A stretch of DNA of 23,971 bases, taken from the NCBI GenBank assembly GCA_032718475.1, contig JAUCBJ010006815.1, positions 1 through 23,971 of the forward strand, read 5' to 3'. Source of the DNA: Nemertoderma westbladi (Eukaryota > Xenacoelomorpha > Nemertodermatida > Nemertodermatidae). How positions within the stretch are numbered: the stretch's first letter is position 1; each line of letters begins with the position of its first letter. The translations under genes were made by a program, and so were the position numbers. Shown here in pieces: positions 9,291-17,275 of this stretch. A model generated the notes under the pieces. The model worked only from the letters and a program-made list of their open reading frames with translations. It had not been told where the DNA came from and did no database searches.

Positions 9291-10619
9291 CTAGGATCGG
9301 CATGCTGCATTGCAGCTGCATTTTTAAGAATGCTGTGCCGGCTTGTCAACAAAATTGCACCGCCACAACTCCCTATCACCCATGACATTTGCTAGATCAT
9401 CCGCATCTTTAAGGCCAGTGTCCTTTAAGATGCGTCTCAAGAAAGTCATGGGCTGTCCACCATGCTTATTCACTCCATGAGGCTGCCAAAGTACAAGATT
9501 ATGCACTGGCTGGTCCTCACGGCGAAAGCAATGTCCTGCAAAGCGGAGGCGATTTTGTTCTAGTGTCAAGCTTGGAGGAACCAATGAGACACCTCCAATG
9601 TTATATAGTGTCTGGTTGGAGATGTGTGCATTGTACTTGACACAATGAACCCGGCGTAGCATTCTTGTGAATGTGCCATCCAAAGATTTGGTGTCCTCAG
9701 CAGTTAGAGCCCAGCATGGACTCCCGTAGAGGAGTACTGGAACTACTGCTGCTCTAAATAATCGGACCTTAAGTTTCCGATTAATTCTCGGTGACTTCCC
9801 AATCCTGGAAAGCCTATTCAAGGCTGCCCATGCCTTTCCATTACGTATTCGAAGGTCCTCACCTGACTTCCGGATCCATGATCCCAGGTAACAGAAGTCG
9901 TCCACATGCTCAAGCATACCATCCTTTGAGCATATGCTCATCCGATCAGAGACTTGCTGAGGACTTTCAAAGTTAACTGTCAGAATTTTGGTCTTTCTGG
10001 AGTTAATAAAAAGACCAACACTAGAAGCAGCATGTTCTAATGAGCTGAGGAGCCGTTGGGCTCCCTCTAATGATTCTGAGAGTACTCCTAAGTCACCAGC
10101 AAAGTCTAGATCAGTTAGGTACTTGGCAGGATTTCCTCGACTTCTGGAGCCAGTAGGTGGAGTTATCATCACCCCATCATCATTATAATGTTCTAAGGAC
10201 ATGCGTAGAACATAGTCAACCACAATAATGAACAAGAATGGTGCAAGTGTGTCTCCTTGGAGGACGCCCCATAACACTTCAAATGGTTCTGTGTCACCAT
10301 CAACAGTAGACACAAATGTTGTCGAACCATCGTATACTGATCTGATTACTGCAATAATTTCATCAGGAATCCCATATAATGAAAGTATGCTGAACATACG
10401 TGAGCGAGAGACTGAATCAAAGGCTTTGAAGAAGTCAACAAAGAAAACAGCCAGATGCCTGTCTTTCTTTTTTGATAACTCTTCAATTATCCTTCTAAGT
10501 GCCAAAATGGGCTCCATGGTCCCACGACCTTTACGGAACCCATTCTGATTTCCACGGAGCAGTCTCTCAATGGTATCCCTGATGCGATTTAATAGAATCC
10601 TATTGTATAGCTTTGCAGC
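9285..10619 (-). mobile_element. LINE-B copy 2, 5'-truncated, inverted against copy 1
   Basis: The 3' end lies at the left: a stop at 9324, a short 3' UTR and a terminal GATCCTAGTAGTAG, the TAG-repeat tail of this family. The 5' end breaks at 10619 inside RT (sequence GCTGCAAAGC), where it joins a Ty3 integrase. The sequence is nearly the same as copy 3 (17276-18745), so these are members of one young family. The left junction sits exactly where copy 1 stops. Confidence 0.9.
9324..10619 (-). pseudogene. Reverse transcriptase C-terminal part of LINE-B copy 2 (catalytic box mutated)
   Basis: The open frame runs without a stop from the 5' break to the natural stop after DKPAQHS. It contains NGFRKGRGTMEP, FVDFFKAFDS (motif A), GVLQGDTLAPFLF, and then LDFAGDLG where copy 3 has LDFADDLG: the first Asp of the catalytic FADD pair is Gly here. 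Downstream come the thumb-like and C-terminal region with LCYLGSWIRK-type and LRFAGHCFR motifs. Missing the endonuclease and the first third of RT, and with a broken active site, it is non-functional despite the long frame. Confidence 0.88.
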
Positions 10620-11499
10620 AACTCGGGTGTGGAGTGTTTCGAAAATGTAACAATCTCCTCCTCACCTCGACTTTTGGATCCTTTCCTTCTGCAATGGCTG
10701 CATGGACTGTTTTCACAAGGACTCCCATAAATCTTTCGGCTATTCCGTTAGCTTCAGGATGCTCGGGTGTACAGGGTTTAGATTTAAATCCCATTTCTTT
10801 AGCATATTCTTTCCAAGCAATTGATTTGTATGGACTGCCGTTGTCATGGGTTATATATTCTGGCACCCACATTAGACTAAAACTTATATCTAATGCTGGT
10901 CTGAGCTGCTCGAAACTTGTACTGGATACAATCTCCACTTCCAGCCACCTAGAGTAAGTGTCTATGAGAATGTGGAAGTAATACTTACTGCCAATTGGTC
11001 CCTTAAAATCTGCTGCGCAGCCAACCCAAGGACCAGAAGGTGTAAACCTTTCTATCAAAGGTGGGGGACTGTTTCTTCCCACAGCTGCTTCACACGCTGA
11101 ACAACTCTCCACATATACCTTGACATCATCTGTAAGACCTGGCCACCATACGGATTCTCTAAGCTCCTGTAACATTGAATCTCTTCCAGGATAGCCCTCA
11201 TGTGCTGCCCCTAAAATATCTGTCCGAAGCTTCCTGGGAATAAGGAGTCTGTCACCTCGCAGTAGTTCTCCACCCTTCAAACTAAGCTCAGTGAAACATT
11301 CTTTATAGCCCATTGTACATAGTTCCTCCCATAGTCTACCCCTCTGAATGTTTATCATTAGTTGCTGCAACTCCTCATCCTTCTGTGCAAACTGTTCTTG
11401 TATGGGAAGTGTCACTGCGTCCGTCACTGCCTCTATTCGATCAACTATTATTTCAGCTTCACCTTCCTCCTCTTCAATGCCAAGCTGAGTTCTGTCCTA
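10620..11499 (-). pseudogene. Ty3 integrase, C-terminally truncated
   Basis: Inserts the cDNA copy into the host genome. An HHCC-type N-terminal zinc domain is visible (HEGYPGRDSM, then CSACEA). The catalytic core follows: first Asp in CAADFKG, second Asp in THDNGSPYKS, and Glu in HPEANGIAERF, so all three DDE residues are present. The frame then runs into FRNTPHPS and breaks at the junction with LINE-B copy 2. A TAG at 11497-11499 separates it from the RNase H part in the same frame. Confidence 0.9.
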
Positions 11500-12115
11500 C
11501 ATACTGTAGTATTTCCTGGCTGGTGGGTTCTTGGATCCATAATCTGCTGGGGTTGTGGTTCCCGGTTCATATACCACATTGAAATCAAAACCAATCAATT
11601 TCGCTTTATGCTTTGCTATTTGGATTGGTAGTGATCTCGAGTGTGAGCGATATATAGAGACAAGTGGTTCTTGATCAACAACTACTATGAACTGTGTGCC
11701 ACATAAATACATTCGATTTGCTAATACTCCACTCAGAATTCCCAGAGATTCTCCAAATCTCCATCTACCTTACCATAATACATCTCCGCACTTGTCTTGG
11801 CTCTGCTATTATGTGTCACCAGCCTCCAGACGGTATGGTCGATGCCCGCTAGAACATACTTCTGAGTGACTGTAGCTGCCACCCCTGCAGGGCCCTCATC
11901 CACATACAGTCTGGTTTCTTGTTTTGGATCGAAGTTGGCCAGTACCCGGTCTGATGTGAGAAGTCCCTTCAGCTCCTGGAAACTCTCTTCATATTCCACA
12001 GTCCATTGGAATTTAACATTCGTGGCTACAAGACACTGGAGTGGTTTTGTGATATCTGAATATGTTCTCCCGGCTCTTTGATCCGTGTCCTGTTTTGGAT
12101 GCATAAACACTTGAC
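11500..12115 (-). pseudogene. Ty3 RNase H region
   Basis: Two frames, 12110-11733 and 11712-11500, carry the post-RT connection and RNase H. The first has the RLYVDEGPAGVAA strand, the usual start of the RNase H fold with its first catalytic Asp. The second has VVVDQEPLVSIY and GFDFNVVYEPG, typical of the end of the domain. A frameshift near 11730 breaks the domain and another near 12110 separates it from RT. It degrades the RNA of the RNA/DNA hybrid during replication. Confidence 0.85.
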
Positions 12116-12835
12116 AAAACGCACTGTTTGTAGGAACGACTTCACCCTTGCTTTGTCACTAGGTTGCAGCCATGCCTGTATATTCTTTACCTTTACTGGG
12201 TCAGCTGACATACCTTGCTTCAAGTAAATATTTCCGAACCATTTAACCTGTGGCATTCCAAACTGACATTTTTCCTTCCTCAATGTCAGCCCATAGTCTT
12301 GCAGTCTCTGGAGTAACGCATCCAACCGTTCATCATGTTCCTCCCCTGCACCATGTACAACAATGTCGTCCTTGATCTGTAGTATTCCTTCCAAAACATC
12401 TACTATTAACCGGATCCTCTCGTGACACTCACTATTGGCACTGGAAACACCCATAACTAGTGTATTATATCTATACAAACCCCATGGTATATAAAATACA
12501 AATATATCTTTACTTTCATCATCCATTTGAAACTGGTGAAATGCGTGAATGAGGTCCACTATGGAAAACCGATCCGAACCAAGAAAGTTATGTCGTAGCA
12601 CTTGTGGGGTTGGAATAGGAAAATGCGTAGTCTTTACTGCAGCTACCATAGGTCTGGTATCCACGTTAACCCGAATCTTCCTATCATTCCAGCTTTTGTG
12701 AGTTATCACCACATTACTTATCCAACCCCTGGCTGAGCTAGAGGGCAGTGGGCCTGAAATTACTCATTCCCTTTTCAATTCCTCTTGATGTTCCCGGAAG
12801 AGTTCCTTGTACTGGAGCGCAATGGGCCTCTGCTT
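12026..12835 (-). pseudogene. Ty3 reverse transcriptase
   Basis: Makes the cDNA of the element. Clear RT blocks: RFSIVDLIHAFHQF (motif A, catalytic Asp), LYRYNTLVMGVSSA (motif B) and QIKDDIVVHG (motif C, where the usual Tyr of the YxDD box is Ile), then LTLRKEKCQFG and WFGNIYLKQGMS. The main frame is 12712-12026. The part just upstream (12713-12835) is in the same frame but bounded by a TAA at 12836 and contains a TGA. A frameshift occurs near 12110. Confidence 0.9.
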
Positions 12836-13132
12836 TTATTGGATTGGCTTGACACTCTTGTCAATCACAATATGAACAGGTTCTATATTGGCATGACCCA
12901 GCCCTTGAAACAAAATCTCGTGGCTCTCTACAATTCCCCAGATCTTGTGGTCTATATCATCCTGTCCCCCAGAAACAATTCCCTCAGCAGCCACTGACTG
13001 CTTCAGTTCGATATTCAGCTGCCCAACTTCCTCCAATGCATTGTTGCCTGCAGGGTTGATGGAAAGAATACCTAGCGATTCACTGACCTTCAATCCTAAC
13101 AGGGACTGTGTTTCCCCAGCAACCACATACAC
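12836..13132 (-). pseudogene. Ty3 pol segment between protease and RT
   Basis: In the same frame as the protease and RT pieces. The start reads VVAGETQSLLGLKVSESLGI, a linker common between protease and RT in this group of gypsy elements. It ends with HANIEPVHIVID and then a TAA. It has no separate activity of its own; it shows that pol was once one continuous frame. Confidence 0.75.
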
Positions 13133-13180
13133 TATAGTGTTTATTTGGGCTCCACATACTGCTGTTAAATGGCACTTGGT

Positions 13181-13456
13181 TCATCCGATAATTGGAAGTT
13201 TCAACTTTGTACCAAATGGAGAGAACTTAGTATAATTCTTCTTCAGTTTAATCTTAGGCTCACCTTTTGGGGCTCTTATCTTCGCCCAATCCGCCTCGCT
13301 TAGCAGAGTTTTATTCACCCCGCTATCTATGAGGAGTCTCACCTTTGCCTGTTCTGAGGGTCTACCATGGTCCAGAGCGACCAAATCAATCACTGCCCAT
13401 TGGCTGCATCCTCCCTTCACAGCCCCGACTCTCTCATCTGGCTGTTCTGCAACCAA
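13181..13456 (-). pseudogene. Ty3 aspartic protease
   Basis: A retropepsin-like domain with VRLLIDSGVNKTLLS: the D-S-G triad is the active site of the half-enzyme, which works as a dimer to cut the Gag-Pol polyprotein. A TGA at 13181-13183 ends the segment. The frame is continuous upstream with the zinc-knuckle region apart from another TGA (13511-13513). Confidence 0.85.
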
Positions 13457-13513
13457 CCCAAAAGATTCATTGTCAGTATTGCTCTCAGACTCCTCCTCTA
13501 ATGCCCGAGTTCA

Positions 13514-13700
13514 CCCCTTCCACATTTCAAACTTCCTCCTCTGTTCTCTGGTACAAGCTGGGGAATTCTTAAAATGGCCTCGCTTACCACAAGTGTAGCA
13601 TTCCACCCGCCTCCCAGGACACCATCCTTCCTCATGTGTGGGACGAGTGCAAGTGCGACACGTATATATTTTAGCTCTTCCACCTTTCAATTTTTCAATT
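13514..13700 (-). pseudogene. Ty3 nucleocapsid with zinc knuckles
   Basis: In one minus-strand frame there is a CX2CX4HX4C knuckle (CRTCTRPTHEEGWC) followed by a second, slightly irregular one (CYTCGKRGHFKNSPAC, HX6C). These bind the genomic RNA of the element. The longest Met-started frame here (13683-13498) is in a different, spurious frame. The segment lies between gag and protease as expected. Confidence 0.8.
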
Positions 13701-14340
13701 CATCCGGGGACCGCGCCCAGCTTTCGGACCTGTTCCTCCAATGCCGCTACTTGGGTTTCTTCCCTCCTCATGCAGTTGCCCCGGATTTCCTCCACCTTCC
13801 GAGGTCCTTGTACAAATGCCAGACCAAACTTAATCGTGTCATCGAAACTCAGATCCTCTCCTTCCGCTGGAGTTTGTGGTTGCTAGTTTGGTATAATAAC
13901 GCATCTCACGCTGCCATATTTGGCCCGTATCCCACCCAAACACATCAGTCTGCCTGCTCCTTTACTTTTGGGAACCATTCGGCGGCAAAGTGCCGATCTC
14001 CCTGTGGCATCTGTTGAAACAGTTTAAATCGAGCAGTTGCCTAGTTAGTCTGTCGCTTTATTCCTTCCTCCACCTTGGCTATCGCCTCCTCGAAGGTATC
14101 CTTTTGCTCCATGCAACCCATATGGTCAAAGAGGTTATTCATCTCCTCACCACCAACCAGTCGAAGCGTCACTTTGTGTCCATCACGGTGTGCTCCGTCA
14201 GCATCCGTCGTGGTGAGGAACTCCTGGAAGGTCGAGATGTATTTGGTGAGGTCTTGGAACAACTGCTCAGGGTCACCTGGGTTCTTTATTATAAAAGGAG
14301 AGGGTTTTAGCATCAACATCATTTCTGCCATATTACATCC
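13701..14340 (-). pseudogene. Ty3 gag (capsid), broken
   Basis: The structural protein of the virus-like particle. The first piece (14331-14041, 96 residues) begins MAEMMLMLKPSPF and contains FQDLTKYISTFQEF, typical of short invertebrate gypsy Gag. Beyond 14041 the homologous sequence continues in other frames with RFKLFQQMPQG and later DDTIKFGLAFVQG, separated by a frameshift and TGA codons. The start is the first Met after the PBS, about 60 bases away, a normal leader length. Confidence 0.75.
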
Positions 14341-14391
14341 AAGTCAGGCTTTATCATAAATATCAATACAACTGGGTTCTATTCATTCACA

Positions 14392-14402
14392 ACTCGTCGC
14401 CA
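14392..14402 (-). promoter_or_regulatory. Primer-binding site matching tRNA-Ser 3' end
   Basis: On the minus strand TGGCGACGAG follows directly after the LTR. It is complementary to the 3' end of eukaryotic tRNA-Ser(GCU), which ends in CTCGTCG plus CCA. It would prime minus-strand cDNA synthesis, and it fixes the position of the 5' LTR boundary. Confidence 0.75.
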
Positions 14403-14681
14403 TATAAAAGCCACAATATATTACATATATATATATCCGTATTATTTAGTTTCATCAAAATAAGCCTAAAGCCCGACTTGTCTAGTTCAGAATGTAAAAA
14501 TACACAAACCAACACCACAAGCAGATACATAATAGTATATATAGGCCATATAGTTTTGTCTATAAAAGTCCTGCAATTGTGTAGGTTCATGTAGGCATTA
14601 TAGTTAGTTATATTTCATATTTGTTACCCAGTACTGGTAAGCAAGTATTGTCCCATACGCATTGTAGTTTTATCTGTCACA
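14403..14681 (-). repeat. Probable 5' LTR of the Ty3 element
   Basis: Bounded inside by the PBS and outside by TGTGACAG at 14681, just before LINE-A coding sequence begins. It contains an AT-rich TATATATA promoter-like stretch (minus strand, around 14425 and 14540). Length (~279 bp) is reasonable. There is no second LTR in the window to confirm the ends, and the inner end reads TTTTATA rather than the usual CA, so the boundary is inferred. Confidence 0.55.
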
Positions 14682-14687
14682 AAAAGC

Positions 14688-15206
14688 ATGTCCAATAATA
14701 AAGCGAGTGGATTAGATGAAATCCCAGCAGAGGTATGGAAAACTGGAGTGCTAAAAAGACCATTATTAGCAACCGGATGTTAAAAGGGGAAAAGCCACCA
14801 CCAATTTGGACTAAAGGTCAACTAAAGCCTCTCCTCAAGAAAGGAGACCTCGGCATACCAACAAACTATCGTGGGATCTGTCTGCTTGTGGTAGCTGCCA
14901 AAATAAACAATAAAATGATTCTATATAGGATCAGGCCTCACATAGAGAAACTACTGTGTAAGAGCCAAAACGGAATGCGACCAAGTAGATCAACAATAAT
15001 AGCTCAGATACTTGCACTACGGAGACTGATTGAAGGAATTAAGCCAAAGAATCTCCCCACAGTCATGACTTTTGTGTACTTCAAGAAGGCATTCGACTCC
15101 ATCCATAGAGGTAAAATGCTTGAAATCGTAAGAGCTTATGGAATACCAGAAGTAATTGTTGCTAGCATTGGATAGTTATATTGTGACACAGAAGCGCAGG
15201 TACTCT
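14688..15206 (+). pseudogene. LINE-A reverse transcriptase, N-terminal part
   Basis: It starts in frame with NNKASGLDEIPAEVWK (RT motif 1), shifts frame near 14740, and then continues with NYRGICLLVVAAK, SQNGMRPSRST and FVYFKKAFDS, i.e. RT motif A. In this last motif the catalytic Asp position after V reads Tyr (VYFKKAFDS against VDFFKAFDS in LINE-B). A stop at 15173-15175 and then the transposon insertion at 15206 end it. Non-functional. Confidence 0.85.
15198..15206 (+). repeat. Left 9-bp target-site duplication (AGGTACTCT)
   Basis: Identical to 16252-16260. Removing 15207-16260 restores continuous LINE-A sequence, so this is a genuine target duplication. Confidence 0.92.
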
Positions 15207-15281
15207 ATGGCGTCTCAAAAGGATCAAAATCATAACAATTACTGCAATACTTTGAAATAAAATAATAATGTTTGCAAATAA

Positions 15282-15370
15282 TTAAATCACTCATGAAAAT
15301 ATTTAAATCACTCATGAAAATACTTAAATCACTTATGAAAATATTTACATTACTCATGAAATATTTAAAA
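15282..15370 (+). repeat. Four ~20-bp tandem units inside left terminal repeat
   Basis: Variants of TTAAATCACTCATGAAAATA repeated four times. The right arm has a single copy (ATTTTCATGAGTGATTTAAT at ~16159), so the expansion happened on one side only, after or outside pairing of the two ends. Confidence 0.85.
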
Positions 15371-15441
15371 GATGCCCAATTGTTATTGCGGCAATAAATA
15401 ATTTTTGAGGCAATACATAATTATTGCGGCAATACATAATT

Positions 15442-15699
15442 ATTCAGCCACTGTTAAGGGAGACTGGATTCGGGTGCTTTGAAGTGATTGCGGTGCAGAC
15501 CTACTGTATTATTCGATTGGTCGTATTCGATTGGTTTATACTTAAAGCGCCACGTCCTAAAGGAACTGTTAATATTTCCCTGAAAGTGAATAATATTGTC
15601 AGAGATTATATAGTAACGATCAATCGAATAATACAGTAGGTCTGCAACGCAATAACTTCAAAGCACCCGAATCCAGTCTCCCTTAACTGTGGGTGAATG
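15442..15699. repeat. Fold-back: inverted arms 15442-15520 and 15621-15699
   Basis: The left arm reads GGGAGACTGGATTCGGGTGC through CTGTATTATTCGATTGG; the right arm is its complement, nearly base for base over ~65 bp, weaker outside. The ~100-base loop holds the complement of family A (AAGCGCCACGTCCTAAAGGA). The same landmark words occur at 105-165 and 23345-23420 in the other family A copies, without the inversion. Confidence 0.85.
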
Positions 15700-15833
15700 A
15701 TCGCACATAGACTGGCTTCGGCTAATGTTACTTCATGTGCATTAAATAATTGTTATAGGCTAAAGTCGATTTATAAACAAGAGGACACCTAAAATTGGCA
15801 GGTTAAACTGTTAAAGGTCTGAAAGCGCGAACA
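15540..15833 (-). repeat. Family A, reversed partial copy inside the MULE-like element
   Basis: Reading the minus strand from 15833: TGTTCGCGCTTTCAGACCTT, then the segment with AACATTAGCCGAAGCCAG, then GGACGTGGCGCTTT. It matches 23204-23490 and 52-240. This copy and the one at 23204 both start with TGTTCGCGCTTTCAG, so that is probably the true family end. Confidence 0.8.
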
Positions 15834-15923
15834 AAGATAAAAATAATAGTGCACTGGTTTGTGAATTGAGGCTGGCTCCCTTGACCCTCCAAAGATTGAA
15901 CGAAATAATAACAGCCATATGTT

Positions 15924-15987
15924 GAAATCGAACCTGCGCCATTTACCAATAGTGTAAATCAGGAGTGGCGCCTAACCCACTGGGCTA
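15924..15987 (-). promoter_or_regulatory. tRNA-derived Pol III promoter (SINE-like head)
   Basis: The minus strand has TAGCCCAGTGG (A box, 15987-15977) and GGTTCGATTTC (B box, 15934-15924) ~42 bases apart, the usual internal promoter spacing. The D-arm-like GCC/GGC pairing fits a tRNA; the anticodon and T arms do not close well. It is therefore a tRNA-derived SINE head or tRNA relic rather than a working tRNA. Family A sequence follows ~90 bases downstream on the same strand. Confidence 0.6.
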
Positions 15988-15989
15988 TA

Positions 15990-16138
15990 TTTATTGCCGC
16001 AATAATTATTTATTGCCGCAATAAGTATTTATTGCCGCAATAATTAATTATTGCCGCAATAATTATTTATTTCCGCAATAATTAATTATTGCCGCAATAA
16101 TTATTTATTGCCGCAATAATTATTTATTGCCGCAATAA
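15990..16138 (+). repeat. Tandem near-palindromic TTATTGCCGCAATAA units
   Basis: About eight copies of a 15-base core, separated by ATTA or similar, spaced 18-19 bases. Each core equals its own reverse complement except at the centre base. Three degenerate complements (TTATTGCGGCAATA) lie in the left arm at ~15388-15440, making the array part of the terminal inverted repeat. Confidence 0.88.
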
Positions 16139-16251
16139 CAATTGGGCATCTTTTAAATATTTTCATGAGTGATTTAATTATTTACATACACTATTATATT
16201 ATTTCAAAGACTGCAGTAATTGTTATGATTTTGATCCTTTTGAGACGCCAT

Positions 16252-16260
16252 AGGTACTCT
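16252..16260 (+). repeat. Right 9-bp target-site duplication (AGGTACTCT)
   Basis: Exact match to 15198-15206, directly abutting the inverted end of the inserted element. Confidence 0.92.
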
Positions 16261-17215
16261 CACCATAGATGGTGAAACTGAGTTTTTCTCAATCCTGGCT
16301 GGCGTACTGCAAGGTGACACCTTAGCACCATTACTATTTGTAATAGTGCTTGATTACGCAATGAGGTCGGCCACAAAGGGTGAAGATCTGGGATTCACAC
16401 TTCAAGAACGCCGAAGTAGTAGATATCCGACAACTACAGTCACAGACACCGACTTTGAGGATGACATCGCCCTGCTCTCTAATACGCTAGCAGATGCACA
16501 GCTTCTACTAAATAAAGTGGAGAGGGCTGCTAAGGAGGTTGGATTGCATATAAATGCTACCAAGACCGAATTCATGACCTTTAATGTTGATGGAAACTTA
16601 ACAACCATTGATAATAATCAACTAAGGATGGTCGATGACTTCCAGTACCTTGGATCATGGATAAAGAGTACCAAAAAAGACATAGAAGTTAAGAAAGCAA
16701 AGGCTTGGGTAGCTCTATGAAAAATGGATACCATCTGGAAATCAGATCTCTCCAGGCAGCTGAATACTAAGTTCTTTCGAGCCACAGTGGAAAGTGTATT
16801 TTTATATGGGGGTGAGACCTGGACACTGACTAAATCACTTGAACAATGAATTAATGGTTGCTACACAAGACTACTAATACTAAGGGCAGACCTAAACATC
16901 AGCAGGAGACAACATGACAAACAAATGACAAACGTCGAGCTTTATGGTACAATACCACCTATATCAACCACCCTCCGTGAACGCAGATTAAGATTCAGTG
17001 GGCACTGCTGGCGAAGTAAAGACGAGGTCATACCAGATCTACTTTTCTGGCAACCAACTCATGGAAAGCGTAGTCATGGACGACCAGCCATAACATATAT
17101 AGATCAACTTGAAATGGATACTGAACTTGGGAGGAACGAAATTGCGACAACTATGGAGAATCGGGAAGCCTGGAAGGATCTCATTTCCACTGTCCGAGTT
17201 CGCTCGACATATTAG
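16252..17215 (+). pseudogene. LINE-A reverse transcriptase, C-terminal part
   Basis: It resumes after the inserted element with AGVLQGDTLAPLLF, then TDFEDDIALL (the catalytic box, with Glu where LINE-B has Ala), GLHINATKTEF, FQYLGSWIKS and, after two TGA stops (16718-16720 and 16847-16849), LRFSGHCWRSKDE and HGRPAITYID. The natural stop is the TAG at 17213-17215, which is also the first TAG of the tail. The C-terminal domain is the same type as in LINE-B. Confidence 0.87.
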
Positions 17216-17275
17216 TAGTAGTAGTTGCGTAGCTACAGCTATACTGGCTTCTGTTGCACAAAGATCTTTAGCCTA

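Larger units (their letters stand above)
10620..14681 (-). mobile_element. Ty3/gypsy LTR retrotransposon, degenerate, 3' end lost
   Basis: Read on the minus strand the order is 5' LTR, tRNA-Ser-type PBS, gag, zinc knuckle, protease, RT, RNase H, integrase: the Ty3/gypsy order. The element stops inside integrase at 10620, so the 3' LTR and the integrase C-terminus are missing. Gag-pol is broken by several stops and at least three frameshifts. No env-like frame is visible. The left edge is fused to LINE-B copy 2, the right edge to LINE-A. Confidence 0.92.
15207..16251. mobile_element. MULE-like non-autonomous DNA transposon inserted in LINE-A (1,045 bp)
   Basis: The ends are inverted: ATGGCGTCTCAAAAGGATCA at the left, and its exact complement at the right, with homology continuing ~80 bases and then, past extra tandem repeats on the left, to ATTTAAAAGATGCCCAATTG. 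It is flanked by a perfect 9-bp duplication. Long inverted repeats with 9-bp duplications are typical of Mutator-like (MuDR) elements; Merlin or other 8-9-bp families are less likely. It has no transposase. Inside are ~20-bp tandem repeats (left), a TTATTGCCGCAATAA array (right), a reversed piece of repeat family A with a fold-back, and a tRNA-like promoter. Confidence 0.85.
14682..17275 (+). mobile_element. LINE-A: second APE-type LINE, 5'-truncated and split by a DNA transposon
   Basis: The coding part runs 14682-15206 and 16252-17215, with the MULE-like element between. It ends in a TAG-repeat tail (TTAGTAGTAGTAG, 17213-17225), the same tail type as LINE-B, to which it is related but clearly diverged. 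The 5' edge meets the Ty3 LTR just before RT motif 1, so the endonuclease is lost. The last ~50 bases up to 17275 could be 3' flank. Confidence 0.88.

Noticed and set aside
7686-10619. Twin-priming inversion of a single LINE-B insertion
   Set aside because: Twin priming would not leave ~600 bases of RT in both halves with independent sequence differences.
14387-14590. 67-residue minus-strand frame upstream of gag
   Set aside because: It spans the LTR and primer-binding site and is a chance frame in AT-rich LTR sequence.
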